Source: Chloroflexota bacterium
Lineage (GTDB): Bacteria > Chloroflexota > Anaerolineae > UBA4142
Assembly: GCA_016215025.1 (NCBI GenBank)
Contig: JACRMI010000054.1
Span: forward strand, 1 to 64,000
Direction of reading: 5' to 3'
DNA length: 64,000 bases
Part shown: positions 52,601 through 61,464 of the stretch, one piece after another
Layout of the letters: each line of letters begins with the position of its first letter
How positions within the stretch are numbered: the stretch's first letter is position 1
The notes under the pieces: model-generated
Told to the model about the DNA's origin: nothing
Seen by the model: only the letters and a program-made list of their open reading frames with translations
The model's database searches: none
Translations under genes and position numbers: made by a program

Positions 52601-53999
52601 ACCACGACGCTGGATCACTGCGCGCAGCGAGACCAAGCGCGATGCCCAAGGTCGAATCATCGGTTTGCGTGGAACGGCGCAGGATATCAGCGAACGCAAA
52701 TGGGCGGAAGAAGAAGTTGCGCGTTCACTTGAAGCTGAGAAAAAAGCCCGTCAAGTCGCCGAAATTCTGCGTGAGGCCAACGAGTCACTGTCGAGCGCGC
52801 TGGACTTGGACCACGTGCTGCAAAATCTACTCGAGTACTTGAGCCGCTTGGTTGCTTATGACAGCGCGAACGTCATGCTGTGCAAAAACGATTTTCAGGT
52901 GCAGGTCGTCGCCGTGCGCGGCTATGAAAATTGGACCGACCCAACGGCAACGCGCAAGCTGTCCTTCGACCTGCGGACCACCGCCGCCATCAACCACATT
53001 ATCACGACGCAAAAGAGCAGCCTGATCGACGATACGCGCGAATACCCAGGTTGGATCCGACCGGCAGGCGCAGAGCATGTTATCAATTGGATTGGGGTTC
53101 CCATCATCGCCAAGGGTGAGATTATCGGTTTGTATTCCGTGGACAAAGCCGAGCCGAACTTTTTCACCCAGGAACATCTGCGACTGGTAGAAAGCTTGGC
53201 AGGTCAAGCCGCGGTCGCCATTCAGAACGCTCGCTTGCACGACCAAGTGAAACGGGCGAATGCCGAACTCGAACAACGCGTGACTGACCGCACGGCTGAA
53301 CTAGAAGCCGCGAACAAGGAACTCGAAGCGTTTGCCTACTCGGTCTCACACGACTTGCGCGCGCCCTTGCGCCACATCGATGCATTTCTGCATCTACTTG
53401 AAAAGCGCACAGAAAATTTGCTCGATGAAGAGAGCCAACATTACATGTCCAACATATCCCATGCCGCAAGCCGCATGGGCACATTGATCGACGATTTGTT
53501 AGCTTTTTCGCGCATGGGGCGGCATGAAATGTCCAAGCTGCCGGTCGATCTCAACTCTCTGGTTCAGCAAGCTCTCCAAGAACTTGGGCCGGAGATAAAA
53601 GGACGAAGCATCCATTGGCACATCGCTCTTCTGCCCACTGTTACCGGCGACCGTGCCATGCTCCTGGCTGTGTTGGTCAATCTAATTTCGAATGCGCTGA
53701 AATTTAGCCGTACCCGTGAGACCGCAGAAATCGAAATTGGGCTCGTGCCGAATCGAGCATATGAAAGCATCATTTTTGTGCGCGATAACGGGGTAGGCTT
53801 TGACATGAAGTATGCGAGTAAACTCTTTGGCGTCTTTCAGCGGCTGCATCGCGTGGAAGATTTTGAAGGCACCGGCATTGGCTTGGCAAACGTGCGCCGC
53901 ATCGTCAATCGGCATGGCGGACGAACGTGGGCAGAGAGTCAAGTCGATCAGGGTGCAACGTTTTATTTTTCGCTGCCGCAAATATATGAAAAGGTCTGA
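49680..53999 (+). CDS. Large membrane hybrid-sensor histidine kinase (7TM-GAF-PAS x5-GAF-HisKA)
   Basis: The product is 1439 residues. Order, approximate: six or seven membrane helices (25-185), coiled coil, GAF (220-385), five PAS/PAC units (400-1015; DVTEREQAEEKL, DVTERKRIEDELRESESRYR and similar linkers), a second GAF (1035-1180), then HisKA with the phospho-His in [16 protein letters not shown] and a HATPase with [18 protein letters not shown] and [16 protein letters not shown]. There is no receiver or output domain, so it needs a partner regulator. The kinase core is almost the same as in three other kinases downstream. Signals are probably small ligands or redox state. Confidence 0.93.
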   Translation: MMQIKRWIMPPIFPDDELRTRRADLLNSALFNIATLIPMILIGNVLGGKTPLLVCLGDALAIALCAILWLWMRQGKLWLASVGLLTMSFILVTASATTLGTIRTPTTAMYLLIIITGSLLFELPGMIITTAIASLLIGGLIGAENLGLLPRPDYSVTITQWVTYSAVGIWTGSLIFSALRIVRRTLVRAENEISERKRAEQVLSEQQKHSQSLLHLARDLERAQTYEQVRSAAHEQVQARIGYSNLWIFLLSEDKKYFQALVAGGTVSNAILSEHQVRRLTIQGDRMLEEIAAAKDIVLVQDARTDERTDKAMVAQMQNRTIINVPILLSDKHLGAIGMGTFGDEGVRVPTISELEFLRAMASHVAVALDRIRLLEQRDRVEQELRQSEDKYRRLFSELPNGCTLNEMIYDGEGHPIDYVTLEVNQSFEQLLKTSAVQVIGKKASEILPKEELKDWIEIFSIPALYGRSIRYKMYSPLNQKHFEGVAYSPQKGKFAVAFLDVTEREQAEEKLYAASLYARSLIEASLDPLVTINPDGKITDVNKATELATGVARANLIGDDFSNYFTEPDKARAGYQQVLARGFVRDYPLTMRHTSGKTIDVLYNATVYKNELDEIQGVFAAARDVTERKRIEDELRESESRYRSIFDNSIDGIMLTVPDGHILAANPEACRMFGRTEEQMRQTHRNDLVDPTDPRLSAALAERARTGKFLSELTCIRKDGTKFPGEISSVIFRDKAGNEKISMLIHDITERKQAEDALRESEHNYRTLANSGRALIWRAGIDTLCNYFNEIWLEFTGRTQDREMGNGWTEGVHPDDLARCLKIYQEAFERREPFSMEYRLRRRDGEYRWLQDDGCPQSNSAGEFVGYIGHCLDITERKHAEEEIRKSEAGLREAQRLGRLGSWDWDAITDTITWSTEYYHIYGLDPTQSPPGYVEHLKAYTPESAARLDAAVKRNMQTGEPYEVDLELAGTERPRRWITARSETKRDAQGRIIGLRGTAQDISERKWAEEEVARSLEAEKKARQVAEILREANESLSSALDLDHVLQNLLEYLSRLVAYDSANVMLCKNDFQVQVVAVRGYENWTDPTATRKLSFDLRTTAAINHIITTQKSSLIDDTREYPGWIRPAGAEHVINWIGVPIIAKGEIIGLYSVDKAEPNFFTQEHLRLVESLAGQAAVAIQNARLHDQVKRANAELEQRVTDRTAELEAANKELEAFAYSVSHDLRAPLRHIDAFLHLLEKRTENLLDEESQHYMSNISHAASRMGTLIDDLLAFSRMGRHEMSKLPVDLNSLVQQALQELGPEIKGRSIHWHIALLPTVTGDRAMLLAVLVNLISNALKFSRTRETAEIEIGLVPNRAYESIIFVRDNGVGFDMKYASKLFGVFQRLHRVEDFEGTGIGLANVRRIVNRHGGRTWAESQVDQGATFYFSLPQIYEKV

Positions 54000-54003
54000 C
54001 CTT

Positions 54004-56172
54004 ATGCGATTGAACCTACGAAAACCGGCATATTTGTCCTCGCGCGTATTATTTTGGATCGTGGCTCTTCTTTGTATCCTTGGGATGGTGGATGCACATT
54101 CGATTCCAGCGCTCGGCAATACGGCGCAGCAGAAAACGCGTCTAAAGACTGCCATCGTGGCTGATTATTATCCGTACACCTTCGCCAACAAAGAAGGCAA
54201 TCCGGATGGCTTTAGCGTAGACCTGGCTAAAGCTGTCACTCAAGTCATGGGGATGGACCTGGAGATCAGGATCGAAACCTGGGAACACGCCCGAAAACAA
54301 CTTGAAACGGGGGAAATTGATTTTCTTCCGATGATGGCTTATTCGGCAGAGCGGGACAGGGTTTTTGATTTTACCGCGCCACACACGATTGCTTATGACG
54401 CATTCTTTACGCGGAAGGATAATGGGCGACTCACCACTATAGCTGATCTTAAGGGACTGACCGTCATCGTGATGAAACATGATCAGGCACATGACTATCT
54501 TCGTTCTTCCGGTTTAGTTGATTCAGAACACTTGATCCTGATCGATGGTCTTCCAGAAGCGCTCAGACTTTTGTCATCCGGCCAGGGCGATGCGGCTCTG
54601 ATGCCCAAACTCATTGGATTGACGGTGATGAAAGAACTGACTCTGACCAACCTCACCCAGTCACCGGTGGTGGTCGAATCGTACAACCGACCTTTTAGTT
54701 TTGCGGTAAAAGAAGGCAACCAATTGTTGGTGGAACGACTGGGGCAAGGCTTGGCAATTATCAAGAACACCGGCCAATACCGTGAAATCTATGACAAGTG
54801 GTTTGGAGCAGTAGAACCAAAAGAATTAACCTTGAAATCAGTGTCAAATTACATTGCCGGACTGTTGTTGGTTTTGCTTCTAGTTGGCGGAGGTTTCGCC
54901 GTCTGGTCTTTTTCGCTTCGAAAGCAGGTGGCTTGGCGGACGAAAAAACTCGCAGATGAAATTGTCGAACGCAAGCAGGCAGAGCAAGCGCTGAAAGCAA
55001 GCGAGGCACGGTTCCGCCGCCTTGCGGAAAACGCAAGAGACGTTATTTATCGCATGTCGTTGCCGGACGGGCTCTATGAATATATGAGTCCTGCCGTATC
55101 AGAGATTACAGGTTACACACCGGAGGAGTTTTATCGTTCGCCACAGTTGATCTACCAACTGATTCATCCGGACTGGCAGAGCTATTTTGAGGAACAGTGG
55201 TCGAGACTCCAACGCGGAGAGATGCCGCCGACGTATGAATACGCAATCATTCACAAGTCGGGAGATGTGCGTTGGGTGAATCAGCGGAACATCCTTGTTC
55301 GCGATGACAAGGGTTGTATTGTCGCTATCGAAGCGATCGCGACTGACATTACCGAACGCAAACACGCCGAAGAAGAAATTCGCCGACTCTATCAAGAACT
55401 CGAACAACGTGTCTTTGATCGCACAGCCCAACTCGAAGCGGCAAATATAGAATTGGAATCGTTCGCCTACTCGATTTCGCACGACCTGCGCGCGCCCTTA
55501 CGTCACATTGATGGATTCCTGGAATTGCTCAAGCGGAAAATCGCTACAAGCTTAGATGAAGAGAGCCACCATTACATGTCGAACATTTCCAATGCGGCAA
55601 AACGCATGGGGACGTTGGTTGATGACTTGCTATCGTTTTCCAGGATGGGACGTCATGAAATTTCTAAAATGCAAGTCGACTTGGCAAGTTTGTCCCAAGA
55701 AGTGATCCAGGAATCTGAAGCCGACTGTCAAGACAGGACCATTGACTGGTGTATCGACAGTCTTCCGGTCGTATCGGGCGACCGTGCCATGCTCCGAATT
55801 GTATTGGTCAATCTGGTCTCGAATGCGCTCAAGTTTACCCGGACGCGTCGGACCGCCAAAATCGAAATTGGTTGCCTGCCAAGCAAGGATGCTGAGACGA
55901 TTGTGTTTGTACGTGATAATGGCGTAGGCTTTGACATGAACTATGCCGGTAAACTCTTTGGCGTATTTCAACGACTGCATCGCGTGGAAGATTTTGAAGG
56001 CACGGGCATCGGCTTGGCAAACGTGCGACGCATCATCGCGCGACATGGTGGACGAACGTGGGCAGAGAGTCAAGTCGAACAAGGCGCGACATTGTACTTT
56101 TCTTTACCTTCGGTCAGTGGAAGGGGTAATACGGATGAGAACAAAGAAAGCTCTAGAGTATCGAATCTTTAA
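54004..56172 (+). CDS. Solute-binding-protein-fused PAS histidine kinase
   Basis: The product is 722 residues from the ATG at 54004 (AAGG nearby); the ATG at 53986 is also possible. After a signal or anchor helix, residues about 45-275 form an extracytoplasmic family 3 solute-binding domain ([49 protein letters not shown]), as in amino-acid-binding proteins and BvgS-type sensors. A membrane helix (about 285-310), PAS (about 335-455), HisKA ([16 protein letters not shown]) and HATPase ([16 protein letters not shown]) follow. It should sense an amino acid or similar solute directly. The partner regulator is not fused. Confidence 0.93.
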   Translation: MRLNLRKPAYLSSRVLFWIVALLCILGMVDAHSIPALGNTAQQKTRLKTAIVADYYPYTFANKEGNPDGFSVDLAKAVTQVMGMDLEIRIETWEHARKQLETGEIDFLPMMAYSAERDRVFDFTAPHTIAYDAFFTRKDNGRLTTIADLKGLTVIVMKHDQAHDYLRSSGLVDSEHLILIDGLPEALRLLSSGQGDAALMPKLIGLTVMKELTLTNLTQSPVVVESYNRPFSFAVKEGNQLLVERLGQGLAIIKNTGQYREIYDKWFGAVEPKELTLKSVSNYIAGLLLVLLLVGGGFAVWSFSLRKQVAWRTKKLADEIVERKQAEQALKASEARFRRLAENARDVIYRMSLPDGLYEYMSPAVSEITGYTPEEFYRSPQLIYQLIHPDWQSYFEEQWSRLQRGEMPPTYEYAIIHKSGDVRWVNQRNILVRDDKGCIVAIEAIATDITERKHAEEEIRRLYQELEQRVFDRTAQLEAANIELESFAYSISHDLRAPLRHIDGFLELLKRKIATSLDEESHHYMSNISNAAKRMGTLVDDLLSFSRMGRHEISKMQVDLASLSQEVIQESEADCQDRTIDWCIDSLPVVSGDRAMLRIVLVNLVSNALKFTRTRRTAKIEIGCLPSKDAETIVFVRDNGVGFDMNYAGKLFGVFQRLHRVEDFEGTGIGLANVRRIIARHGGRTWAESQVEQGATLYFSLPSVSGRGNTDENKESSRVSNL

Positions 56173-57595
56173 ATTCACAATGGGGTTAGCCATTGGCGCA
56201 CTCTTGGTTGCATGCAGTAGCCCTCAACCTGCCATCGATCAAAAACCTGGCTCGACGAAAATTCCAACTATTACATCGCGCGCACAGCCAACTCCGGCAC
56301 CCAATTCGATGAGAGGTGTTCAGGGAGAATGGAGTCTTTCCAAAGCCGCTGAACCTTATCGAGGTGTTACCGTAACAGCATCCTTTTTACCTCGACCCGG
56401 TTACGAGGCAGCTATCAGTCTGATTCCAGAATTTGAGAGATTAACCGGAATCACCATCAAATGGAAATCCATTTACTATGAACAAATGCGTAACGCGCTG
56501 GTATTAGACTTTACCAGTGATACGCCTAAATTCGACATTGTCTTGATCGATGTTGTTTGGACCGGCGAGTTTGCATCGGTTGGTTGGATTGCGCCTCTGG
56601 CTCCGTTCTACAATAATCCCGCTTTAACCGATCCAAACTTGGACTTGCAGGATTTCTTTCCTATCTTGCTCGAATCGTTTGGCACTTGGGATAAAAAGGT
56701 CTACGGCTTGCCTTTCGATAATTATTCCGGCTTGCTCTATTACAACAAATGTATGTTGAAAAAAGCCGGATTTGATCGTCCGCCGGATACTTGGCAAGAA
56801 TTAAAAGATATTTACGGTCCCGCACTTACCAAGGACAACCAATATGCGTTTGCCTTGCAGTCTGCCGCGGGCGAAACTCAATCTTGCGACTCGTTCATGC
56901 GCTTTGTCTGGCCCTTTGGCGGATCGCTGCTGACCGACGCATTCAAACCTAATCTATCCTCAAAGGAATCCCTCGCGGGTTTGAAATTTCGGCAAGAGTT
57001 GATGCGCTACATGCCGCCCAATGTAGTCGAAATGGAACACGAAGATGTCATTAACATGTTGGCACTGGGGCGAGTCGCGATGATAACCGAATGGACGGGT
57101 TGGTACAAGTGGTTGACCGATCCAAACACTTCGAAAATTCCTGATTGCTTGGGTGTCACCCTTGAACCGGCGGGACCCGCAGGAAGGAAACCGGCGCTGG
57201 GCGGTTTTTCGCTGGGCATTAATAGCCATAGCAGCCCAGAAAAACAATCCGCTGCCTGGCTCTTTATTCAATGGATCACTTCAAAGGACAAGGCGCGGAC
57301 ATACATTGAAGCGGGCGGCATACCCGGTCGCCGCAGTGCTTATGCAGACAATGCGCTCAAAAAGCAGTTCCCTTACTTTGAACCCGTCGTCATATCCTGG
57401 GACAAGTATGGCAATGCGATTTACCGTCCGCGTTTTCAGGAATGGCCCGCGATTTCGCGGATTGTCGCCAACACCGGCACCGACATGATGCGCGGGAATC
57501 TCAGCGTAGAAGAGGGTGCCAAGCGAATTGATGACCAAGTGTACTACATTTTGTACGAATCGGGTTATTACGGCAACAAGCCCAGGTTGCAGTAA
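56135..57595 (+). CDS. Extracellular sugar-type (family 1) solute-binding lipoprotein
   Basis: The product is 486 residues from the ATG at 56135 (GGAAGGGG upstream), overlapping the preceding kinase by 38 bases. A lipobox LLVACSS follows a signal helix. The mature protein is a maltose-type binding protein: [60 protein letters not shown] and [13 protein letters not shown]. No permease or ATPase genes are adjacent; it lies between two kinases, so it may present a sugar to a sensor kinase instead of a transporter. Ligand unknown. Confidence 0.9.
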   Translation: MRTKKALEYRIFKFTMGLAIGALLVACSSPQPAIDQKPGSTKIPTITSRAQPTPAPNSMRGVQGEWSLSKAAEPYRGVTVTASFLPRPGYEAAISLIPEFERLTGITIKWKSIYYEQMRNALVLDFTSDTPKFDIVLIDVVWTGEFASVGWIAPLAPFYNNPALTDPNLDLQDFFPILLESFGTWDKKVYGLPFDNYSGLLYYNKCMLKKAGFDRPPDTWQELKDIYGPALTKDNQYAFALQSAAGETQSCDSFMRFVWPFGGSLLTDAFKPNLSSKESLAGLKFRQELMRYMPPNVVEMEHEDVINMLALGRVAMITEWTGWYKWLTDPNTSKIPDCLGVTLEPAGPAGRKPALGGFSLGINSHSSPEKQSAAWLFIQWITSKDKARTYIEAGGIPGRRSAYADNALKKQFPYFEPVVISWDKYGNAIYRPRFQEWPAISRIVANTGTDMMRGNLSVEEGAKRIDDQVYYILYESGYYGNKPRLQ

Positions 57596-57610
57596 GAGGA
57601 GCGCTGCTGA

Positions 57611-59932
57611 ATGGATGGTATCACGAAAAAGAGCAGCATCAGTGCCCGTCTAACATTGATGGTGACGGGGATTCTCGTCATGGCTGTTCTCATAGCAGGC
57701 AGCCTGGATCTGTTTCAACAACAACGACAATTGAATCGTGCCTTGGAAACCAAGGCGACCAGTCTGGTGCAGTTCATGGCGCAAGTCAGTCCCCTCAGCA
57801 TCCTGTCACTAAACTTTGTCGAAATGAACAACAATGTAAAAAAGGTGGTGCTGACCGACGACGAAGCCGTGTATGTAATTATCCTGAATGATCAAGGCAT
57901 TCCCTTGGTCTATTTCTTCAAGGATACAGACCCGTTGGTGACGAATCAAGTCAACGATCTGGTGCAGACCAAAAAACCGCTTGTCGCAATTGAAGCCCTA
58001 AAACAGACCGGTGGAATTCTGGAAGTTACTGCGCCGATTCTTTCCGGAGACAAGCGCATCGGCTCGGCGACCTTGGGATTTTCGTATGACCAGATGCGTC
58101 AGGCGGTACTGATCCAAATCATCAGTATCGGAATTTTCCTCGTCGCGATCATCAGTCTCAGTATCGGGCTGCTAAGACTGGCATTGCGGCAGATTCTGCA
58201 TCCCGTGCAAACGCTAACGGCTGCCGCTATGCAGATCAGTAAGGGCGATCTGAATGTTGTGCTGACGAACACCGATCGGACAGACGAGCTAGGAATCCTC
58301 GCCAGAGCTTTTGAGAGCATGGCGGATCAATTGCGTCGATTGATCGCCGGGTTGGAACGAAATGTTGCCGAACTCAAGCGGACAAGCCAGGCATTGCAAG
58401 ATAGTGAGGAACGGTTCCGCACCGCTTTTGAAAACGCGAACGTAGGCGTTTGCCTTGTCGCTACCGATGGGCGTCTCTTAAAAGTGAACGATGCGATGTG
58501 CCAAATATTCGGGTACAACCATCAAGAGCTTGAGCAGATGACCATTAGTTCCATTGCATACCCCGATGATCTGAAAGTCAGCCCTGAATTCATCGAAAAA
58601 GCCATAGCGGGACAAACCAATCAAGCCAGCTTCGACAAACGCTATATCCACAAACAGGGTCACATTATCTGGGGACATGTTTCGAGCGCACTGGTTCGCA
58701 ATGCTCAAGGTGAACCCATGTATTTTATCTCGCATGTCCAAGATGTAACTACCCAAAAACAAGCGTCGCAAGCATTGCACGACAGCGAGCGCCGACTGGC
58801 TGTGGCGCAGCGCATGGCGCACATTGGTTACTGGGAACGCGACTTTGATGTGAGACAAGTCACTCTCTCTGACGAAGCTTGCCGCATCTTCGGAATCTCC
58901 CAGCAAGGATTAACTCTCAACCTAGACGAGTGGCATCCACGTTGGGTGGCACTCATTCACCCGCAAGACCAACCCCGGCTGATCCAACTCCTCGCCGACG
59001 TGTCAGCAGGCAAACGTTCCTACGACGTAGAATACCGGATCGTCCGTCCTGATGGCGCAGTGCGTTTCATCTACAGTCAAGCGGAAGTGAAACGAGATGC
59101 ATCGGGCCGTCCCCACATCATGCTCGGCATGATGCAAGATATAACTGAACGTAAGCACGCGGAAGAAGAAATCCACAAACTCAACCAAGAACTCGAACAA
59201 CGCGTCGCCGACCGGACTGCGCAACTCGAAGCGGCAAACAAAGAATTGGAAGCCTTTGCGTATTCGGTGTCACACGACCTCCGCGCTCCGCTGCGTCATA
59301 TCGATGGATTCTTGGAACTACTTCGACAGAGAACTGCGACCCCCTTGGATACGCAGAGTCAGCATTATATGACCAACATTTCGGATGCGGCGAGACGCAT
59401 GGGTATCTTGATCGACGACCTTCTCGCTTTCTCTCGCATGGGGCGATATGAAATGTCCAAGATGCAAGTGGACCTTGCGAGTTTGGTACAAGAAGTCCTC
59501 CAAGAAATCGCGCCTGAGATTAAAGATAGGAACATCAAGTGGCATGTCGCCGATCTGCCGCCCGTGACCGGTGATCGTGCGATGTTACACGTTGTGTTAG
59601 TCAATTTGATCTCGAATGCATTGAAATTCACCCGTTCGCGTCAACCCGCCGAAATCGAAATTGGATGCCTGCCGAGCCAAGACGCTGAGATAATTATATA
59701 CGTGCGCGACAATGGCGTGGGATTTGATCCCCAATACGCCGATAAACTGTTCGGTGTCTTTCAACGGCTGCATCGCATAGATGAATTCGAAGGCACCGGC
59801 ATCGGCTTGGCGAACGTGCGACGAATCATCCATCGACACGGTGGGAGAACGTGGGCAGAAAGCCAAGTCGATCAAGGTGCGACATTTTATTTTTCGCTGC
59901 CGAGCATCAAGCAGGAGATTAGCATCGAATAA
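57611..59932 (+). CDS. Membrane CHASE8-like/HAMP/PAS histidine kinase
   Basis: The product is 773 residues. Helix 1 (about 12-32), a periplasmic domain resembling CHASE8 (about 33-165; SPLSILSLNFVEMNNNVKKV), helix 2 (about 168-190), HAMP (about 190-245; LHPVQTLTAAAMQISKGDL), PAS 1 (about 265-385), PAS 2 (about 395-510), HisKA ([16 protein letters not shown]) and HATPase ([36 protein letters not shown]). The kinase core is shared with the neighbours. It follows the binding protein by 15 bases, so that lipoprotein may be its extracytoplasmic partner. Confidence 0.92.
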   Translation: MDGITKKSSISARLTLMVTGILVMAVLIAGSLDLFQQQRQLNRALETKATSLVQFMAQVSPLSILSLNFVEMNNNVKKVVLTDDEAVYVIILNDQGIPLVYFFKDTDPLVTNQVNDLVQTKKPLVAIEALKQTGGILEVTAPILSGDKRIGSATLGFSYDQMRQAVLIQIISIGIFLVAIISLSIGLLRLALRQILHPVQTLTAAAMQISKGDLNVVLTNTDRTDELGILARAFESMADQLRRLIAGLERNVAELKRTSQALQDSEERFRTAFENANVGVCLVATDGRLLKVNDAMCQIFGYNHQELEQMTISSIAYPDDLKVSPEFIEKAIAGQTNQASFDKRYIHKQGHIIWGHVSSALVRNAQGEPMYFISHVQDVTTQKQASQALHDSERRLAVAQRMAHIGYWERDFDVRQVTLSDEACRIFGISQQGLTLNLDEWHPRWVALIHPQDQPRLIQLLADVSAGKRSYDVEYRIVRPDGAVRFIYSQAEVKRDASGRPHIMLGMMQDITERKHAEEEIHKLNQELEQRVADRTAQLEAANKELEAFAYSVSHDLRAPLRHIDGFLELLRQRTATPLDTQSQHYMTNISDAARRMGILIDDLLAFSRMGRYEMSKMQVDLASLVQEVLQEIAPEIKDRNIKWHVADLPPVTGDRAMLHVVLVNLISNALKFTRSRQPAEIEIGCLPSQDAEIIIYVRDNGVGFDPQYADKLFGVFQRLHRIDEFEGTGIGLANVRRIIHRHGGRTWAESQVDQGATFYFSLPSIKQEISIE

Positions 59933-60013
59933 ACAAATGAGAATTTTCTGACGACAGGTAATGGTATTGAGGTTGTTTGGTCACTAGGCTTTCGGTTCTC
60001 GAAAGGAGGCAAA

Positions 60014-60634
60014 ATGAATAATCCAAGACAGCCCATCGAACTGGGATTTACGGAAGAGGTCTTGCCCGAATCGTGTCACATGTGTTTCATCTATGACGAT
60101 GAAGCCCAACGTCAAAAAATCGTATCGGAATATCTTGCGGCAGGTCTCAAACACGGCGAACTTGTCCGCTATGCCGCCGATATGACTAGCTCAGAAGAAA
60201 TTCACTCCTGGCTCTTGCAGTTGGGCATTGCACCTCCCCAAGATGACTCTTTCAGTGTATTCAAAGCCGAAAGCTTTTACTGTCCGAACGGACAATTCGA
60301 CCCAGGAAAAATGATCGCAGGGATGTTACCGCGCTACGCCCAGCTTAAGAAAGCAGGGTATAAAGGCATACGGAGTTGTGGTGAAATGACATGGGCGCTG
60401 CGTGGTATTCCCGGCTCGAATCGCTTACTGGAATACGAAGCGTTACTCTCGACGGTCACAGGTGATTTTCCACACACCGGCATGTGTCTCTATGATGCCA
60501 AACATTTTGACGGCATCACTCTGTTTCAAGTGCTCCAAGTGCATCCGTACATGATCGCGCAAGGGCAAATCGTCAGAAACCCGTTTTACTTAAAGCCAGA
60601 GGAATTCCTAGCCGAGTCCAAAAGAAACGCTTGA
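60014..60634 (+). CDS. MEDS-domain protein 1
   Basis: The product is 206 residues, soluble, from an ATG behind a near-perfect AAAGGAGG. The MEDS domain (named for methanogen/methylotroph DcmR sensory domain) is seen in SCHMCFIYDDEAQRQKIVSE, KHGELVRYAADM, GIRSCGEMTWALRGIPGSNR and TGMCLYDAKHFDG. In DcmR this domain senses dichloromethane; elsewhere it accompanies anti-sigma factors and histidine kinases. No DNA-binding part is present. It is probably a ligand-responsive partner of the adjacent kinases. A paralogue follows. Confidence 0.85.
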   Translation: MNNPRQPIELGFTEEVLPESCHMCFIYDDEAQRQKIVSEYLAAGLKHGELVRYAADMTSSEEIHSWLLQLGIAPPQDDSFSVFKAESFYCPNGQFDPGKMIAGMLPRYAQLKKAGYKGIRSCGEMTWALRGIPGSNRLLEYEALLSTVTGDFPHTGMCLYDAKHFDGITLFQVLQVHPYMIAQGQIVRNPFYLKPEEFLAESKRNA

Positions 60635-60645
60635 TCGGTTTAAGA

Positions 60646-60679
60646 CAAGACCGGTCAAGCAAAGACCTGACCGGTCTTG
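60646..60679. repeat. GACCGGTC palindrome between the MEDS genes
   Basis: CAAGACCGGTCA (60646-60657) and TGACCGGTCTTG (60668-60679) are perfect 12-bp arms with a 10-base loop. The CTGACCGGTC core recurs in the hairpin at 61372-61406. Confidence 0.75.
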
Positions 60680-60727
60680 GGTACGCAAGAGCATCATTTT
60701 GCTCTGGGTTCGCAAAGGAGATCGAAA

Positions 60728-61408
60728 ATGAACGACCCAAGACAAGAGATAGACCTGGGTTTTACCCAAGAAATCTTTCCCGATTGTCATCACGTGTGCT
60801 TGATCTACGATAACGAAGGACAGCGTCGAAAAATCGTCTCGGAATATCTTGCCGCCGGGATTAAACGCGGCGACCTTGTCCGCTATTTCGCGGACACGAC
60901 CGCTCCAGAAGAGGTTCGCGCTTGGCTCTTGGAAAAAGGGATCGAACTGGATAAGGCAGAGCAACAGGGACATTTCGCCATCGTCAAAGCTGAGAACGCC
61001 TACTGTCCGAGTGGACAATTTGTGCCGCCGCAAGTGATCGAAAACATGTTGTCCCGCTATGCCATGGCCAAGCAAGCGGGCTATCACGGCTCGCGCGCTT
61101 GCGGCGAAATGACTTGGGCGCTTCACGGTATTCCCGGCTCGGACCGCCTTCTGGAATACGAAATTCGAATCAATACAATCACCGAAACATTTCCTTACGT
61201 TGGCATGTGCCAGTATAACGCCCGGCTTTTTGACGGTGCGACCTTGTTCAAGGTACTCCAAGTGCATCCGTACATGATCGCGCAGGGACAGATCGTCAGG
61301 AATCCATACTATCACAAGCCAGAAGAATTCCTGTCTAAATTCCCAGAGAATGCTCGATCCATTCAATTGAGACCGGTCAGGATTTCGCTGCGAAATCCTG
61401 ACCGGTGA
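60728..61408 (+). CDS. MEDS-domain protein 2, with a repeat-encoded tail
   Basis: The product is 226 residues from the ATG at 60728 (AAAGGAGATCG upstream). It is a close paralogue of protein 1: LGFTQEIFPDCHHVCLIYDN, RACGEMTWALHGIPGSDRLL, VGMCQYNARLFDGATLFKVL. About twenty extra C-terminal residues (RPVRISLRNPDR) are encoded by the palindrome at 61372-61406 and are probably not functional. The HYNCP-like Cys and His positions are mostly kept in both copies. Likely role as for protein 1. Confidence 0.85.
   Translation: MNDPRQEIDLGFTQEIFPDCHHVCLIYDNEGQRRKIVSEYLAAGIKRGDLVRYFADTTAPEEVRAWLLEKGIELDKAEQQGHFAIVKAENAYCPSGQFVPPQVIENMLSRYAMAKQAGYHGSRACGEMTWALHGIPGSDRLLEYEIRINTITETFPYVGMCQYNARLFDGATLFKVLQVHPYMIAQGQIVRNPYYHKPEEFLSKFPENARSIQLRPVRISLRNPDR
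61372..61406. repeat. ACCGGTCAGG...CCTGACCGGT palindrome at the end of MEDS protein 2
   Basis: ACCGGTCAGGATTTCG (61372-61387) and CGAAATCCTGACCGGT (61391-61406) are perfect 16-bp arms with a 3-base loop. Its core is shared with the hairpin at 60646-60679. The stop codon of the gene (61406-61408) is at its right edge. It may act in transcript processing. Confidence 0.8.
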
Positions 61409-61464
61409 TAAGCAAAGCAGAACTGAAATAAAAATACAATTCTTAGCTATTGAAAGTGAACGTC

